Assembly (NCBI GenBank): GCA_021296255.1
Contig: JAGWAU010000009.1
Span: 62,001 to 126,000 of the forward strand
Source: Alphaproteobacteria bacterium
Lineage (GTDB): Bacteria; Pseudomonadota; Alphaproteobacteria; UBA2966
Direction: 5' to 3'
Length of the DNA stretch: 64,000 nt
Both the position numbers and the translations under genes were made by a program. Shown piece by piece: positions 45,697 through 56,993 of this stretch. The notes beneath the pieces are model-generated. The model was not told the DNA's origin and made no database searches. It saw only the letters and a list, made by a program, of their open reading frames with translations. Numbering within the stretch: position 1 is the stretch's first letter; the number at the start of each line of letters is the position of its first letter.

Positions 45697-48600
45697 ATGA
45701 GCGGAAAAGCGGCCGGCGATGGGCGCTGGCATTTCTGGATCGACCGTGGCGGCACGTTCACCGACGTCGTCGCCCGTTCGCCGGAAGGACGAATCACGAC
45801 CCGCAAGCTTCTGTCGGAGAATCCGGAACACTACGAGGACGCCGTCCTCCAGGGAATCCGGGATGTCCTCGGGCTCGAACCGGCCGCTCTTCTCCCCCGC
45901 GGGCGGATCGCCGGCATCAAGATGGGCACCACGGTGGCGACCAACGCGCTGCTCGAACGTCGCGGCGATCCCACCGTCTGGGTCACGACGCGTGGATTCG
46001 GAGACATGCTGCGGATCGGCTACCAGCAGCGTCCCGATCTCTTCGCCCTGAACATCGTCTTGCCGGAGCCCGTCCACGACAGGGTGATCGAAGTTGCCGA
46101 ACGGGTCATGGCGAACGGCACGATCGATGTACCGCTCGACGAGGACGGCGCCGAGCGTGAACTCAAGGCCGCCTTCGAAGCGGGTTACGGATCCGTCGCC
46201 ATCACGTTCATGCACGGATACCGCTATCCCGATCATGAACGGCGGATTGCCCGGATCGCCCGGCGTCTCGGCTTTTCCCAGGTCTCCGTGAGCCATGAAG
46301 TCAGTCCGCTGATCAAGTTCATCTCGCGGGGCGACACCACGGTGGTGGACGCCTATCTCTCGCCCATCCTGCGGCGTTACGTCGACACGGTCGCTGCGGA
46401 CGTCCTGACCGACGACAGCGGCATGCGGTTGATGTTCATGCAGTCGAACGGCGGACTCACGGATAGCAGCATGTTCCAGGGCAAGGATTCGATCCTGTCG
46501 GGGCCGGCCGGCGGAGTCGTGGGTGCTGCGCGCACGTCGCGCATGGCGGGCCTGGACAAAATCATCGCCTTCGACATGGGCGGCACGTCGACCGACGTGT
46601 CGCACTTCGCCGGCGAGTTCGAGCGCAGTCTCGAAACGGAGGTCGCGGGCGTCCGAATGCGAGCGCCCATGCTCTACATCCACACGGTCGCCGCAGGCGG
46701 TGGCTCGATCCTCCATTTCGACGGCGCGCGCTACCGGGTCGGCCCCGATTCCGCCGGTGCCGATCCTGGCCCGGCCTGCTACCGGCGGGGCGGTCCGCTG
46801 ACGATCACCGACTGCAACGTCATGCTGGGGCGCATCGTGCCGCGGTTCTTCCCGGGCGTGTTCGGCTCGGGACAGGATGAGCCCCTGGACGATCGGGTGG
46901 TGGCCGAGAAGTTCACGATTCTCGCTTCCGAAATCACGGCCGCGACCGGCGACCGGCGCTCTCCCGAAGCGGTGGCGGAAGGATTCCTCACCATCGCCAT
47001 CGAGAACATGGCGAATGCAATCAAGAAGATTTCCCTGCAACGGGGATACGACGTTTCCGAATATGCGCTGTGCTGCTTCGGCGGCGCCGGAGGACAGCAC
47101 GCCTGCCGCATCGCCGACTCGCTCGGCATGCGAACCGTGTTCATCCACCCGCACGCCGGCGTTTTGTCCGCTTACGGCATGGGTCTCGCCGATATCGTGG
47201 CGATGCGCGAACGATCCATCGAGACGCGTCTCGACGAGACCGCGATGGAAAGCCTGACAGGCGTCATCGCTGCATTGGAGGCGGAAGCCGTCGGAGAGTT
47301 GCGGGAGCAGATCGGGACGGAGGCGACGGTGACCGTCGAGCGCCGAGTCCTGATCCGCTACGACGGTACGGACTCGGCGCTGACCGTGGACTTTGACGCC
47401 GCGACCGAGATGACGAGCGCGTTCGAGGCGCTTCATCGCCAGCGTTATGGGTTCGTCACGCCCGACAAGCCCTTGATCCTCGAAGCCGCCGTCGTCGAGG
47501 CACTCGGAGGTGCCGCCGATATCGAGGACCCACAGATCGACCAGGAAGGGGAGGATCGAACCGGCGCGTCCGTGCCGAGGATTGCCGAAACGTTGGTGTT
47601 CATGGACGGCGGACGCCGCACCGTGCCCGTCGTCGATCGCGCCGGCATGCTTCCGGGCGACATCGTGGAAGGTCCGGCAATCATCGTCGAGCCGCATGGC
47701 ACCAACGTGGTCGAGGACGGCTGGCAGGCCCGCCTGACGAGCCGGGGTCATCTCATGCTGGACCGGGCGATGCCGGCCGAGGAGTCGGTCCGCCTGCGGA
47801 CGGCGTCGGATCCGGTCATGCTCGAGGTGTTCAACAACTTGTTCATGTCGATCGCGGAGCAGATGGGAGCCGCGCTGACCAACACGGCTTATTCGGTCAA
47901 CATCAAGGAGCGCCGCGACTTCTCGTGCGCCTTGTTCGATTCCGAGGGCCAACTGGTCGCCAACGCTCCGCACCAGCCGGTGCATCTGGGATCGATGAGC
48001 GAGAGCATCGCCGCGGTGATCCGCAGCCGTCGCGACACCATGCGGCCCGGCGAGGTCTACATGCTGAATGCGCCCTACAACGGCGGAACCCATCTTCCCG
48101 ACGTCACGGTGGTGCGGCCGGTCTTCGACGACGCGGGACAACAGGTGATCTTCTACGTGGGGGCCCGCGCTCACCACGCCGACATCGGTGGCCTGACGCC
48201 CGGGTCCGTGCCGCCCGACTCGCGCGTCGTCGAAGAGGAGGGCGTCCTGATCGACGACTTCCTGGTGGTGGAGAACGGCGTGTTGCGCGAGCGGGAGACG
48301 CGGGATCTGTTCGCTTCGGGCCGGTATCCGTCTCGGAACGTCGATCAGAACATGGCCGATCTCACGGCGCAGATCGCCGCATGTGAGACGGGTGTCCGGG
48401 AACTCGCGCGGATGGTCCGTCACTACGGTCTCGACGTCGTGCGGGCCTACATGGGGCACGTGCAGGACAACGCGGAAGAGCTGGTACGCCAGGTGCTGGA
48501 TGTGCTCGCCGGCGGCGAGTTCACATACCCGATGGACAACGGCGCCGAGATTCGCGTGCGCATCGACGTCGACCGCGGGGCGCGTCGGGCGACCATCGAT

Positions 48601-49356
48601 TTCACCGGCACGTCGCCGCAGCAACCCAACAACTTCAACGCGCCGACGGCCGTCTGCAAGGCTGCCGTGCTGTACGTGTTCCGCTCGCTGATCGATGACG
48701 ACATCCCGCTGAACGCCGGGTGCCTCAAGCCGCTCGACATCATCGTGCCGGAGCGCTCGATGCTGGCCCCGGAATACCCTGCCGCGGTGGTCGCCGGGAA
48801 TGTCGAGACCTCGCAATACGTCACCGACACCTTGTTCGGCGCGCTCGGCACCGTGGCCGCGTCACAGGGGACCATGAACAACGTCACCTTCGGAGACGGC
48901 ACCTGGCAGTATTACGAGACCAATGCCGGAGGCGCCGGGGCGGGCCCCGGCTTCGACGGCGCCTCGGTCGTCCAAACCCACATGACCAACGGCCGACTGG
49001 CGGATCCCGAAATGCTCGAATGGCGCTTCCCGGTCCTCGTCGAATGCCTGCGCATCCGTAACGGCTCGGGCGGTCGCGGTCGCTACGTCGGTGGAGACGG
49101 ATCCCACCGAAGGTTACGCTTCCTGCGGGACATGACGGGAGCCATCGTGTCGTGTCACCGAAAGGTTCCGCCTTACGGCATGGCGGGGGGCGAGCCCGGC
49201 CAAGTCGGCAGGACCTGGGTGGAGCGCACCGACGGGACCACCGTCGAGTTGGAGGGTTGCGACCAGATCGAGATGAACGCGGGTGACGTCTTCGTGCTCG
49301 ACACGCCGTCGGGCGGCGGTTATGGGCCGCCCACGGAGCGCTCACCTCTGCAATAG
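45697..49356 (+). CDS. Fused HyuA-HyuB hydantoinase/5-oxoprolinase
   Basis: A 1219-residue ATP-dependent amidohydrolase with both halves in one chain: HyuA-like from residue 1 to about 700 ([12 protein letters not shown] ATPase motif, [13 protein letters not shown]) and HyuB-like from about 707 on ([29 protein letters not shown]). It hydrolyses a cyclic amide such as 5-oxoproline or a hydantoin. ATG 45697 gives the usual N-terminus; the 30 codons upstream are basic and unlikely. Confidence 0.93.
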   Translation: MSGKAAGDGRWHFWIDRGGTFTDVVARSPEGRITTRKLLSENPEHYEDAVLQGIRDVLGLEPAALLPRGRIAGIKMGTTVATNALLERRGDPTVWVTTRGFGDMLRIGYQQRPDLFALNIVLPEPVHDRVIEVAERVMANGTIDVPLDEDGAERELKAAFEAGYGSVAITFMHGYRYPDHERRIARIARRLGFSQVSVSHEVSPLIKFISRGDTTVVDAYLSPILRRYVDTVAADVLTDDSGMRLMFMQSNGGLTDSSMFQGKDSILSGPAGGVVGAARTSRMAGLDKIIAFDMGGTSTDVSHFAGEFERSLETEVAGVRMRAPMLYIHTVAAGGGSILHFDGARYRVGPDSAGADPGPACYRRGGPLTITDCNVMLGRIVPRFFPGVFGSGQDEPLDDRVVAEKFTILASEITAATGDRRSPEAVAEGFLTIAIENMANAIKKISLQRGYDVSEYALCCFGGAGGQHACRIADSLGMRTVFIHPHAGVLSAYGMGLADIVAMRERSIETRLDETAMESLTGVIAALEAEAVGELREQIGTEATVTVERRVLIRYDGTDSALTVDFDAATEMTSAFEALHRQRYGFVTPDKPLILEAAVVEALGGAADIEDPQIDQEGEDRTGASVPRIAETLVFMDGGRRTVPVVDRAGMLPGDIVEGPAIIVEPHGTNVVEDGWQARLTSRGHLMLDRAMPAEESVRLRTASDPVMLEVFNNLFMSIAEQMGAALTNTAYSVNIKERRDFSCALFDSEGQLVANAPHQPVHLGSMSESIAAVIRSRRDTMRPGEVYMLNAPYNGGTHLPDVTVVRPVFDDAGQQVIFYVGARAHHADIGGLTPGSVPPDSRVVEEEGVLIDDFLVVENGVLRERETRDLFASGRYPSRNVDQNMADLTAQIAACETGVRELARMVRHYGLDVVRAYMGHVQDNAEELVRQVLDVLAGGEFTYPMDNGAEIRVRIDVDRGARRATIDFTGTSPQQPNNFNAPTAVCKAAVLYVFRSLIDDDIPLNAGCLKPLDIIVPERSMLAPEYPAAVVAGNVETSQYVTDTLFGALGTVAASQGTMNNVTFGDGTWQYYETNAGGAGAGPGFDGASVVQTHMTNGRLADPEMLEWRFPVLVECLRIRNGSGGRGRYVGGDGSHRRLRFLRDMTGAIVSCHRKVPPYGMAGGEPGQVGRTWVERTDGTTVELEGCDQIEMNAGDVFVLDTPSGGGYGPPTERSPLQ

Positions 49357-49362
49357 CCGCGG

Positions 49363-49383
49363 CCGGTCGGCGTGCCGGACCGG
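49363..49383. terminator. Hairpin in 37-bp convergent gap
   Basis: CCGGTC (49363-49368) pairs with GACCGG (49378-49383) around GGCGTGCCG, with internal GGC/GCC extending the stem. It occupies most of the gap between the oxoprolinase and the aldo/keto reductase. Confidence 0.4.
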
Positions 49384-49393
49384 TTCGTCGGGG

Positions 49394-50377
<984 letters not shown>

Positions 50378-50574
50378 TCGAAGCTCCTGTGGGTTGGGCG
50401 GCGGCGCAGGGTGTCACAGGGGCCGGGTTCCGCTCAAGCGGAGGCGATTCGGAAGGTTCTCTCGACCCATGGACCGCAGGGACCGATCCGGCCGGATGGA
50501 TTCCATTGATTGGGAATTACATACCCATATTTATTCGGGATGGATGTGTGATGTTGGGCGAGAAGTAGTTTTGT

Positions 50575-50838
50575 ATGTACGTGCGGTATTCCGACTCCGC
50601 GAGCGGGCTCAGCATCGACGCGAAGGTATGGGGCCCCGGCGCCTTCGGCGGCAGCGGCATGATGACGCTCTACGCGGGGCTGGGGCTGTCGGAGGCCGGG
50701 GATCGGGCTTGGCGCAGCGGAGTTCGCCGGACGCTCGGGTCCGACATCACCTTCGGGCTGGAAGGCACGCGCAGCGAGCCCGTCAACGATGACGCGCCGG
50801 AGCACAGCCTTCAGTTCCGGGCGGTGCTCCGTTGGTAG
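50575..50838 (+). pseudogene. Outer-membrane beta-barrel C-terminal remnant
   Basis: Eighty-seven codons ending in the typical barrel C-terminus with aromatic last residue (HSLQFRAVLRW). Segments SGLSIDAKVWG, MMTLYAGLGLSEAG and FGLEGTRSEPVNDDAP match the last strands of autotransporter-like outer-membrane proteins, but SGLSIDAKVWG is joined directly to the end, so an internal portion is missing, and no signal peptide or passenger domain is present. The 197 bp before it, with an unusually A+T-rich patch around 50505-50560, has no other supportable feature. Confidence 0.55.
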
Positions 50839-50935
50839 CCACGGCGGGCAAGGCGGTCCATGGCGGCGCATTCGCGCGCATGTCATGTACTCGAGGCTAA
50901 TACTCGACGCTAACGTCGTTTGACTGTGATCGAAC

Positions 50936-52096
50936 CTAGGGCCACAGGGTGCTCTCGGCGAGGGCCTGTTGCAGCCGGTCGATGGACCATACGTCGATCC
51001 CGTCCCCGGTCCGGAAAGACCGCTTGCCGCCGTAGACCAGGACGCGCCGCGCTATTCCCGGTAGCTCCGCGATGGCGCGCAGCCCCGGCAGCATGCCGGT
51101 GTGATACCGCGGCTGTGACTTGACCTCGATCGCCGTCAGCTCGCCGTCCCGACGGAGCAGGAAGTCGACCTCGGTGCGGTTGGCCGGGTGGGGCGCCCAG
51201 TAGTGCAGCTCGTCGAACAGCCCACCTTCCTCGGCGTGTGCCCGCAGAAGATGCAGGACCCAGCCTTCCAGGAGCACGCCGCGTTCCTCGGGCGCGATCG
51301 GCCCGTGCAGCCTCTTCACCGCACGGATCAGGCCGGGATCGACCCAGTAGAGCTTCGGATGGCGGCGCTCGCGCGCCCGCAGCCGCGGCTGGAAAGCGGG
51401 CAGGCGGAATGCAAGCAGGGTGTCCTCGAGAATGTCCAGGTAACCCTGCACGGTGGTCCGGGCGACGCCGCAGTCGCGCGCGATGCCGGATATGTTGACC
51501 ACTTGGCCGTGATAGAGGGCGGCAATCGGCAGGAAGCGCGCAAATCCCGGGAGATTCCGGACCAGCCCCTCGGCCCGGACCTCTTCGCGGAGATAGAACC
51601 GGACATAGCTTTCCAGCACCGGGCGCCGTTCCTCGGCGACCCAGACCAAGGGGATGGTTCCCGTATCGAGGGCGGCTTCGAGGTCGAAGTCGTCGCCGAG
51701 TTCGGCCGGGGTCAGGGGATGCATGGTCTTGTGTAGCGCGCGGCCGGCGAGCAGGTTGACGCCCGCCGCCTTGAGCTTTCGCGCGCTCGATCCGAGCAGG
51801 GCGAAGTTGAGACGCCGCTCCTCGATGTGCCGGTGCACTTCGTTGAGGAGATTGGGAAGGCGCTGGATCTCGTCGACGACCACCCAGCTGCCCGGCGGCA
51901 CGGTCTGGAGATCCGCAGCGAACAGGGACGGATCGGCGAGGTAGTCCTGGTAGCGGGCCTCGTCGAGAAGATCGATGCGCGGCGCATCGGGAAACTGCCG
52001 TCGCGCCCAGGTGCTCTTGCCGACCCCGCGGACGCCAAGGAGAAAGAAGCTCTGCCCGGGTGGGCGGCTTAGCCGCGGGTAAGTCTCTCCCGCCAT
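50936..52096 (-). CDS. DUF4143 AAA-type ATPase
   Basis: A 386-residue ATPase: Walker A GVRGVGKST, Walker B WVVVDEIQRLP, then a helical region and a C-terminal DUF4143 nuclease-like domain (TEVDFLLRRDGELTAIEVK). This widespread accessory family is often autonomous in genomes and its role is unclear. The start codon follows directly on an inverted repeat (see separate entry). Confidence 0.9.
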   Translation of the reverse strand: MAGETYPRLSRPPGQSFFLLGVRGVGKSTWARRQFPDAPRIDLLDEARYQDYLADPSLFAADLQTVPPGSWVVVDEIQRLPNLLNEVHRHIEERRLNFALLGSSARKLKAAGVNLLAGRALHKTMHPLTPAELGDDFDLEAALDTGTIPLVWVAEERRPVLESYVRFYLREEVRAEGLVRNLPGFARFLPIAALYHGQVVNISGIARDCGVARTTVQGYLDILEDTLLAFRLPAFQPRLRARERRHPKLYWVDPGLIRAVKRLHGPIAPEERGVLLEGWVLHLLRAHAEEGGLFDELHYWAPHPANRTEVDFLLRRDGELTAIEVKSQPRYHTGMLPGLRAIAELPGIARRVLVYGGKRSFRTGDGIDVWSIDRLQQALAESTLWP

Positions 52097-52098
52097 AT

Positions 52099-52129
52099 TG
52101 CCGTTATTTTTCTACGAAGAATAACGGCA
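52099..52129. promoter_or_regulatory. Inverted repeat against the DUF4143 start codon
   Basis: TGCCGTTATT (52099-52108) and AATAACGGCA (52120-52129): perfect 10-bp arms with an 11-nt spacer, 2 bp from the ATG at 52096. No Shine-Dalgarno sequence fits between. It could be an operator bound by the protein or a regulator, or a hairpin controlling translation. Confidence 0.6.
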
Positions 52130-52258
52130 TATTGTCAGTCGGGCATCGGCGAGTCAATGACGCGACCCACTATGACGCAACCCACGCACCCACGCCTCGG
52201 GGTGATGACAGGTGAACGGGTTCTGCGTTAGCGTTCCAGGGGCGGTGCGGAATCTCAA

Positions 52259-53044
52259 ATGAAGTTGTCTGACGCGCAGATCGAACGGTTCGAGAACGAC
52301 GGGTTCCTCGTCCTGCCGTCCGTGTTCACGCATGACGAGGTCGACGCGCTGAAATCGGACCTGCCGCGACTGTTCGCCGAACGCCGGCCGGAAAACTTCA
52401 GGGAGAAGGAGAGCGACGCCGTGCGCACGGCGATGGCCCTGCACCAGCGCAGCGACGTCTACGCGCGTCTCGTGCGCCACCCGCGCCTGGTAGAGCCTGC
52501 GAAACAAATCCTCGGCGACGACCTCTACATCCAGCAGGTCAAGGTGAACGCCAAGGAGGCCTTCTCCGGCGACGTCTGGCAATGGCACTACGACTTCGCC
52601 ACCCATCACGAGGAGGATGGCGTGCCGGAGCCGCTGGCGCTCAATCTCCATATCCTTCTCGACGAAGTAACCGAGTTCAACGGACCCCTCGTGTTCATTC
52701 GCGGCTCGCACCGGCGTGGTCCCGTGCCCGCGACCTTGGACACCGAGACGACCAGCTACCCGCTCTGGGTCGTCGATCGCGAGGCCGTGGCCGAGCTGGT
52801 GGCGGAGGGCGGCCTGGTCTCGGCCAAGGGACCACCCGGCACGGTGCTCATTTTCGGCGACACGCTGGTGCACGGCTCGTCGATCAACATGTCACCCTGG
52901 CCGCGCACGATCTTCTCCTTGATTCTCAATCCCGTGTCCAACGCCTTGACCCGCTACCGACGACCGGAGCACCAGCACCATCGGGACCTCGGCGCGGTGG
53001 TGTCGCTCGCCGACGACTGCCTGATCGCGGGGGCGGCCGCGTGA
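52259..53044 (+). CDS. Phytanoyl-CoA dioxygenase family protein
   Basis: A 261-residue Fe(II)/2-oxoglutarate oxygenase. HxD in [13 protein letters not shown] (ligands His/Asp), a second His in [10 protein letters not shown] and Arg in SPWPRTIFS for 2-oxoglutarate. Translation is coupled to the SHMT-like gene by GTGA overlap, implying a shared pathway; its substrate may be the SHMT-like enzyme's amino acid. Confidence 0.88.
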   Translation: MKLSDAQIERFENDGFLVLPSVFTHDEVDALKSDLPRLFAERRPENFREKESDAVRTAMALHQRSDVYARLVRHPRLVEPAKQILGDDLYIQQVKVNAKEAFSGDVWQWHYDFATHHEEDGVPEPLALNLHILLDEVTEFNGPLVFIRGSHRRGPVPATLDTETTSYPLWVVDREAVAELVAEGGLVSAKGPPGTVLIFGDTLVHGSSINMSPWPRTIFSLILNPVSNALTRYRRPEHQHHRDLGAVVSLADDCLIAGAAA

Positions 53045-54324
53045 GCGAGCCTCACGCCGGCTACTTCAGCGCACCGTTGGCGGAGGCGGATTCGGAGGTG
53101 GCCGCGGCCATCGCCGGCGAGGCGGCCCGCCAGAACGACCAGATCGAGCTGATCGCCTCCGAGAACATCGTCAGCCGGGCGGTGCTGGAAGCCCAGGGTT
53201 CGATACTCGCCAACAGGACCGTCGAGGGGTACCCGGACGGGCGCTATCACGGCGGGGCGGCGAACGTCGATGTCATCGAAAAGCTGGCGGTGGACCGCGC
53301 GCGCCGGTTGTTCGGCTGCGCGTTCGCCAACGTGCAGCCCCACTCGGGGAGCCAAGCCAATCATGCCGTCCTCCTGGCCCTCGTCAAGCCCGGCGAGGCC
53401 CTTCTCGGCATGGATCTGGCGGCGGGCGGACACCTGAGTCACGGGGCGGGGGCCAACCTTTCCGGCAAATGGTTCGACGCCCGGCACTACGGCGTGCGGC
53501 GCCAGGACGGGCTGATCGACTACGACGAGGTGGAGCGCCTGGCCGCCGAGCACCAGCCCAAGCTGATCATTGCCGGCGGTTCGGCCTACCCGCGCGTCGT
53601 CGATTTCGAACGATTCCGCGCGATCGCCGACGGCTGCGGTGCTTCCCTTCTCGTCGATATGGCGCACTTCGCCGGGCTCGTGGCCGGCGGCGTGCACCCG
53701 AGCCCCGTGCCCTACGCCGACGTGGTGACCACGACGACTTACAAGAGTCTGCGCGGCGCCCGGGGCGGACTGATCCTGACCAACGACCCAGCGCTTGCGC
53801 GGAAGCTCGATTCCGCGATGTTCCCCGGACTCCAAGGCAGCCCGCTGTTGCATGCCGTCGCCGCGAAGGCGGTGTGTCTCGGCGAGGCGTTGCGGCCGGA
53901 ATTCAAGGACTACGCGAAACGCGTGCTGGAGAACGCCCGCGCCCTGGCGGACGCGCTCATCGCGGGCGGTCTCTCCCTGGTGAGCGGCGGCACGGACACG
54001 CCGCTCATGCTGGTCGACTTGCGGCCCCTCGAGCTTACGGGAGATGCGGCGAGCGCCAGTCTCGAGCGGGCCGGCCTCACCGCCAACAAGAACGCGATCC
54101 CGTTCGATCCGAAGCCGCCGACGGTGACGTCGGGCCTGCGCCTCGGCTCCTCGGCCGGTACGACGCGGGGTTTCGGGAGGGCGGAATTCAAGCTGATCGG
54201 GGAGACCATCGTCGAGGTCTTGAAGGGTTTGCGGACGTCGCCGGACGGCAATGGTGCCGTCGAAGCCGCCGCGCTCTCCCGCATCGGCGCCTTGAGCCGA
54301 TCCTTCCCGATCTATACGGCGTGA
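53041..54324 (+). CDS. SHMT-like PLP enzyme with altered active site
   Basis: A 427-residue fold-type I enzyme of the glycine/serine hydroxymethyltransferase family. The PLP Lys235 is present ([14 protein letters not shown]), as is Glu62 and [12 protein letters not shown]. Three positions that in E. coli GlyA are Tyr55, Tyr65 and His228 are here Thr60, His70 (RYHGG instead of RYYGG) and Tyr234. Thus it is probably not the housekeeping enzyme but one acting on another amino acid (alpha-methylserine or another hydroxy-amino acid). GTG start overlaps the dioxygenase stop. Confidence 0.85.
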   Translation: MSEPHAGYFSAPLAEADSEVAAAIAGEAARQNDQIELIASENIVSRAVLEAQGSILANRTVEGYPDGRYHGGAANVDVIEKLAVDRARRLFGCAFANVQPHSGSQANHAVLLALVKPGEALLGMDLAAGGHLSHGAGANLSGKWFDARHYGVRRQDGLIDYDEVERLAAEHQPKLIIAGGSAYPRVVDFERFRAIADGCGASLLVDMAHFAGLVAGGVHPSPVPYADVVTTTTYKSLRGARGGLILTNDPALARKLDSAMFPGLQGSPLLHAVAAKAVCLGEALRPEFKDYAKRVLENARALADALIAGGLSLVSGGTDTPLMLVDLRPLELTGDAASASLERAGLTANKNAIPFDPKPPTVTSGLRLGSSAGTTRGFGRAEFKLIGETIVEVLKGLRTSPDGNGAVEAAALSRIGALSRSFPIYTA

Positions 54325-54516
54325 CGGCGCGGGACCCGTGAAGTTCGCCGGGGATCACGGTCCTGCCGCTCCGCTTGCAGCTCGGACACTTCATGCTGGG
54401 CGCAACGCTTGTCTCCGCCTTCAGTATCGGCCTTGCGGCGCGCGCTGGGAGATCTTTCACGGAAAGGTCCCGTACACGTTCGACGATTTGGGGTGCCTCC
54501 CGGCATCACCCGGAGG

Positions 54517-55101
54517 TCAGTCCCCCGAGGGTCTTCCCAGGATGTCCGCGACGGAAACGACCTTCGCGAATCGCGTGCCCATCGTGCGCAGCGAAGGTTC
54601 GTGCATGTCGCCCATGCGGGCACCCGTGGCCTCGCGCGGGATCACGACGCGGTAGTCGAGGCTGTCGGCGTCGCGCACCGTCGACTCGACGGCCCAGTTG
54701 GTCGACGTGCCGACGACGATCAGGCGCTCCACACCCAGACCGCGCAGCACCCAGTCGAGATCCGTGCCGAAGAACGCGCTCGGACGTTTCTTCGTGATGA
54801 CGATGTCGTCGTCCCGCCGCCCCACGTCGTCGCAGATGTCGGCGCCCCAGCTTCCGTCGACGAGACGGCCGGCCATCTCGTCCGCCGTCTCGCGGACCGA
54901 CAGGGGGGCGTCGATGTAGCCCGGCCGGAAGGCCATGCGGATCCAGATCACCGAGATGTCTCGATCGTGCGCCCAATCGACCATGGTACGAACGGCGGCG
55001 AGGAGCCCCCCGGCCACCTTGGGCAGATCACCGCCGAGCGTGCCCTTCGGATCGAGCACTTCTTTCTGGACGTCGACGACGAGAAGAGCGTCTTGCGGCA
55101 T
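54517..55101 (-). CDS. Isochorismatase-fold protein lacking catalytic Cys
   Basis: A 194-residue cysteine-hydrolase-fold protein. Asp10 and Lys104/105 of the usual triad are visible (VVDVQ; ITKKRPSAF), but the Cys position (TNxCVES) holds Ala137 (STNWAVESTVRDA). It resembles a Cys-less subgroup; a hydrolase using another nucleophile or a non-enzymatic role is possible. Start at 55101; the longer frame adds ten unlikely residues. Confidence 0.85.
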   Translation of the reverse strand: MPQDALLVVDVQKEVLDPKGTLGGDLPKVAGGLLAAVRTMVDWAHDRDISVIWIRMAFRPGYIDAPLSVRETADEMAGRLVDGSWGADICDDVGRRDDDIVITKKRPSAFFGTDLDWVLRGLGVERLIVVGTSTNWAVESTVRDADSLDYRVVIPREATGARMGDMHEPSLRTMGTRFAKVVSVADILGRPSGD

Positions 55102-55142
55102 CTGATTTCCTTCACAATCCGGCGCGGGCATGAGGCCTCACG

Positions 55143-56240
55143 CTACAGGACCTGCTCGGAGCGGGCCGGCCGAGTTTCCGCATGTCCGGGTGCGTCCCCC
55201 GGCATTTCTTCGAGAACCGCCCGCACCGCATCCGCGGCTTCCTCTACGTCGGCGCTGGACACGTCGAGATGCGTCACGGCCCTGAGCCGGCGCTGCGAGA
55301 CGGCGGTGATGCGTACACCCCGTTCCTCCAGTCCCATCTGCATGGCCGGTGCGGAGATGCCGCTTCGGGATACGTCGAAGAAGATCATGTTGGTCTGCAC
55401 GGTGTCGAGGTCGACGGAGATTCCCGGCAGGTTGGCGACTCGTTCCGCGAACACGCGCGCGTTCGCATGATCCTCTGCCATGCGGTCCACATGGTTCTCC
55501 AGGGCGTACAGGCCGGCGGCGGCGATGACGCCTGATTGGCGCATCGCACCGCCGAGACGCTGCTTCCACCGCCAGATTTCGTGGATAAATTCAGTCGACC
55601 CTGCGAGAACCCCGCCGATGGGACAGCCGAGGCCCTTGCTGAGGTCGATCCACACCGAATCGAACGGCGCGGCTTGATGCCCGGCCGGTACGCCCGTCGC
55701 GACCACGGCGTTCATCAGCCTGGCGCCGTCCATGTGAAGGGCGAGACCGTGTTTCTTGGCCACTTCGGCCACGGCCCGAACCGTCTCGAGCGGCCACACC
55801 GTCCCCCCGCCCGCGTTCGACGTTTGCTCCACTTCGACCAGGCGGCTTCTCGGCGCGTGACGTCTGGACGGTCGGATGGCCTCCTCAAGTTGGTCTGGGC
55901 CGTAGATGCCGTTCCGGCCGTCGAGCGGCCGGACCATCGCCCCGAACATGGCGAGCGCGCCGGACTCGGCGTTGATGATGTGCGACGTGCGATCGCAGAT
56001 GATTTCGTCACCGGTGCGGCAGTGGACGGCGATCGCGGCGATGTTGCACATGGTGCCCGAGGGCATGAGGACGGCCGCTTCCTTGCCGAGCAGCTCCGCC
56101 ACCGTTTCACCGAGTCTGATGGTCGTGGGGTCCGTCATCGACTGCTCGTCACCCAACTCCGCGGCCATCATGGCTTCCTTCATGCCCGGCGTCGGCCGGG
56201 ACTGGGTATCGCTGTGCATGTTGATGCGAATGTCAGCCAT
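55143..56240 (-). CDS. Threonine-aldolase-type PLP lyase
   Basis: A 365-residue low-specificity threonine aldolase/beta-eliminating lyase. PLP Lys in DLSKGLGCPIGG; HMDGARLMNA provides the Asp and Arg that hold PLP; NMHSDTQSRPTPGMKEAM near the N-terminus. Cleaves beta-hydroxy-alpha-amino acids to glycine and an aldehyde. Near but divergent to the SHMT-like pair, it could act on the same compounds. Confidence 0.88.
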   Translation of the reverse strand: MADIRINMHSDTQSRPTPGMKEAMMAAELGDEQSMTDPTTIRLGETVAELLGKEAAVLMPSGTMCNIAAIAVHCRTGDEIICDRTSHIINAESGALAMFGAMVRPLDGRNGIYGPDQLEEAIRPSRRHAPRSRLVEVEQTSNAGGGTVWPLETVRAVAEVAKKHGLALHMDGARLMNAVVATGVPAGHQAAPFDSVWIDLSKGLGCPIGGVLAGSTEFIHEIWRWKQRLGGAMRQSGVIAAAGLYALENHVDRMAEDHANARVFAERVANLPGISVDLDTVQTNMIFFDVSRSGISAPAMQMGLEERGVRITAVSQRRLRAVTHLDVSSADVEEAADAVRAVLEEMPGDAPGHAETRPARSEQVL

Positions 56241-56461
56241 CGTCGGATCCCTTCGGCTTCCGCCTCCGCCGGTCTTCGGTAAGTCTGTCGGCCAGAAGGC
56301 ACAAACGTAAGCGATCGACGTATTTTGGCAAACAGTGCGGCGGCGCTTTCGGGTGCCAGGCGGACAACGAGCCCGCGCCGCATCGGCGAGCAGCGGCGTC
56401 CCGCGTCTACCAGTAAACCGACCAGCGCTGCATCGGGCCGTGCCTGGGTTTTAAAAATACA

Positions 56462-56480
56462 TGGTATACTTGGTATACCA
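56462..56480. promoter_or_regulatory. Perfect operator-like palindrome before toxin-antitoxin-like pair
   Basis: TGGTATAC (56462-56469), spacer TTG, GTATACCA (56473-56480). It contains the -10-like hexamer TATACT (56465-56470), so a repressor bound here would block transcription of the following two genes. Confidence 0.6.
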
Positions 56481-56504
56481 GTTGCAATGACGATTGGATG
56501 GAAC

Positions 56505-56993
56505 ATGGAATACGGGATTCGCGTAGCGGATGAGGTTTGGATCGCAGTTGCGACCCTCCACCGTAGACATCCGGATCGTGCGGATTTCGCGATCAGCGAG
56601 ATCATGGCACAGGCCGAGGCCGCAAACGTCACGGGAATCAAGCCGCTGCGGCCGGGCGTCAAGGTACACGCTTACCTCCACTGCGTTGCCAACAAGCCCC
56701 CGAATCCCGGCCGCTACCGCATGCTCTTCGAAACAGTGGGCGGGCGCCGTCGCCTGGTCCGACCTGGCGATTTGTGCCACCCCCTTCGGGCCGCGGGAAA
56801 GGGCACGCCCAAACGCCATGAGATTCCGGTCGGCTATCGTGACCTGATCGATTGGTACGTCCGGGAATATGCGGTCGGATCGCCGGACGATGCCGAGGAT
56901 CCCGTACTATTGCTACGGGGCCTGGGGGAGGAGATCTGGGCCGACGAAAACGCCGATGCGTACGTTCGCCGCCAGCGGTCGGGCTGGCGATGA
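56505..56993 (+). CDS. Unknown protein coupled to PIN toxin (candidate antitoxin)
   Basis: A 162-residue protein starting MEYGIRVADEVWIAVATLHRR, with a predicted winged-helix-like N-terminal half (ISEIMAQAEAANVTGIKPLR) followed by basic VHAYLHCVANKPPNPGRYRM and GGRRRLVRPGD. I do not recognise an established antitoxin fold, but the ATGA overlap with the PIN gene and the palindrome upstream are characteristic of toxin-antitoxin operons. A start at 56487 would add six residues. Confidence 0.65.
   Translation: MEYGIRVADEVWIAVATLHRRHPDRADFAISEIMAQAEAANVTGIKPLRPGVKVHAYLHCVANKPPNPGRYRMLFETVGGRRRLVRPGDLCHPLRAAGKGTPKRHEIPVGYRDLIDWYVREYAVGSPDDAEDPVLLLRGLGEEIWADENADAYVRRQRSGWR

Noticed and set aside
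45424-48816. 1130-codon open frame on the minus strand
   Set aside because: It lies wholly antisense to the fused oxoprolinase, with no recognisable domain and Arg/His/Asp-rich composition: a shadow of high-G+C coding.
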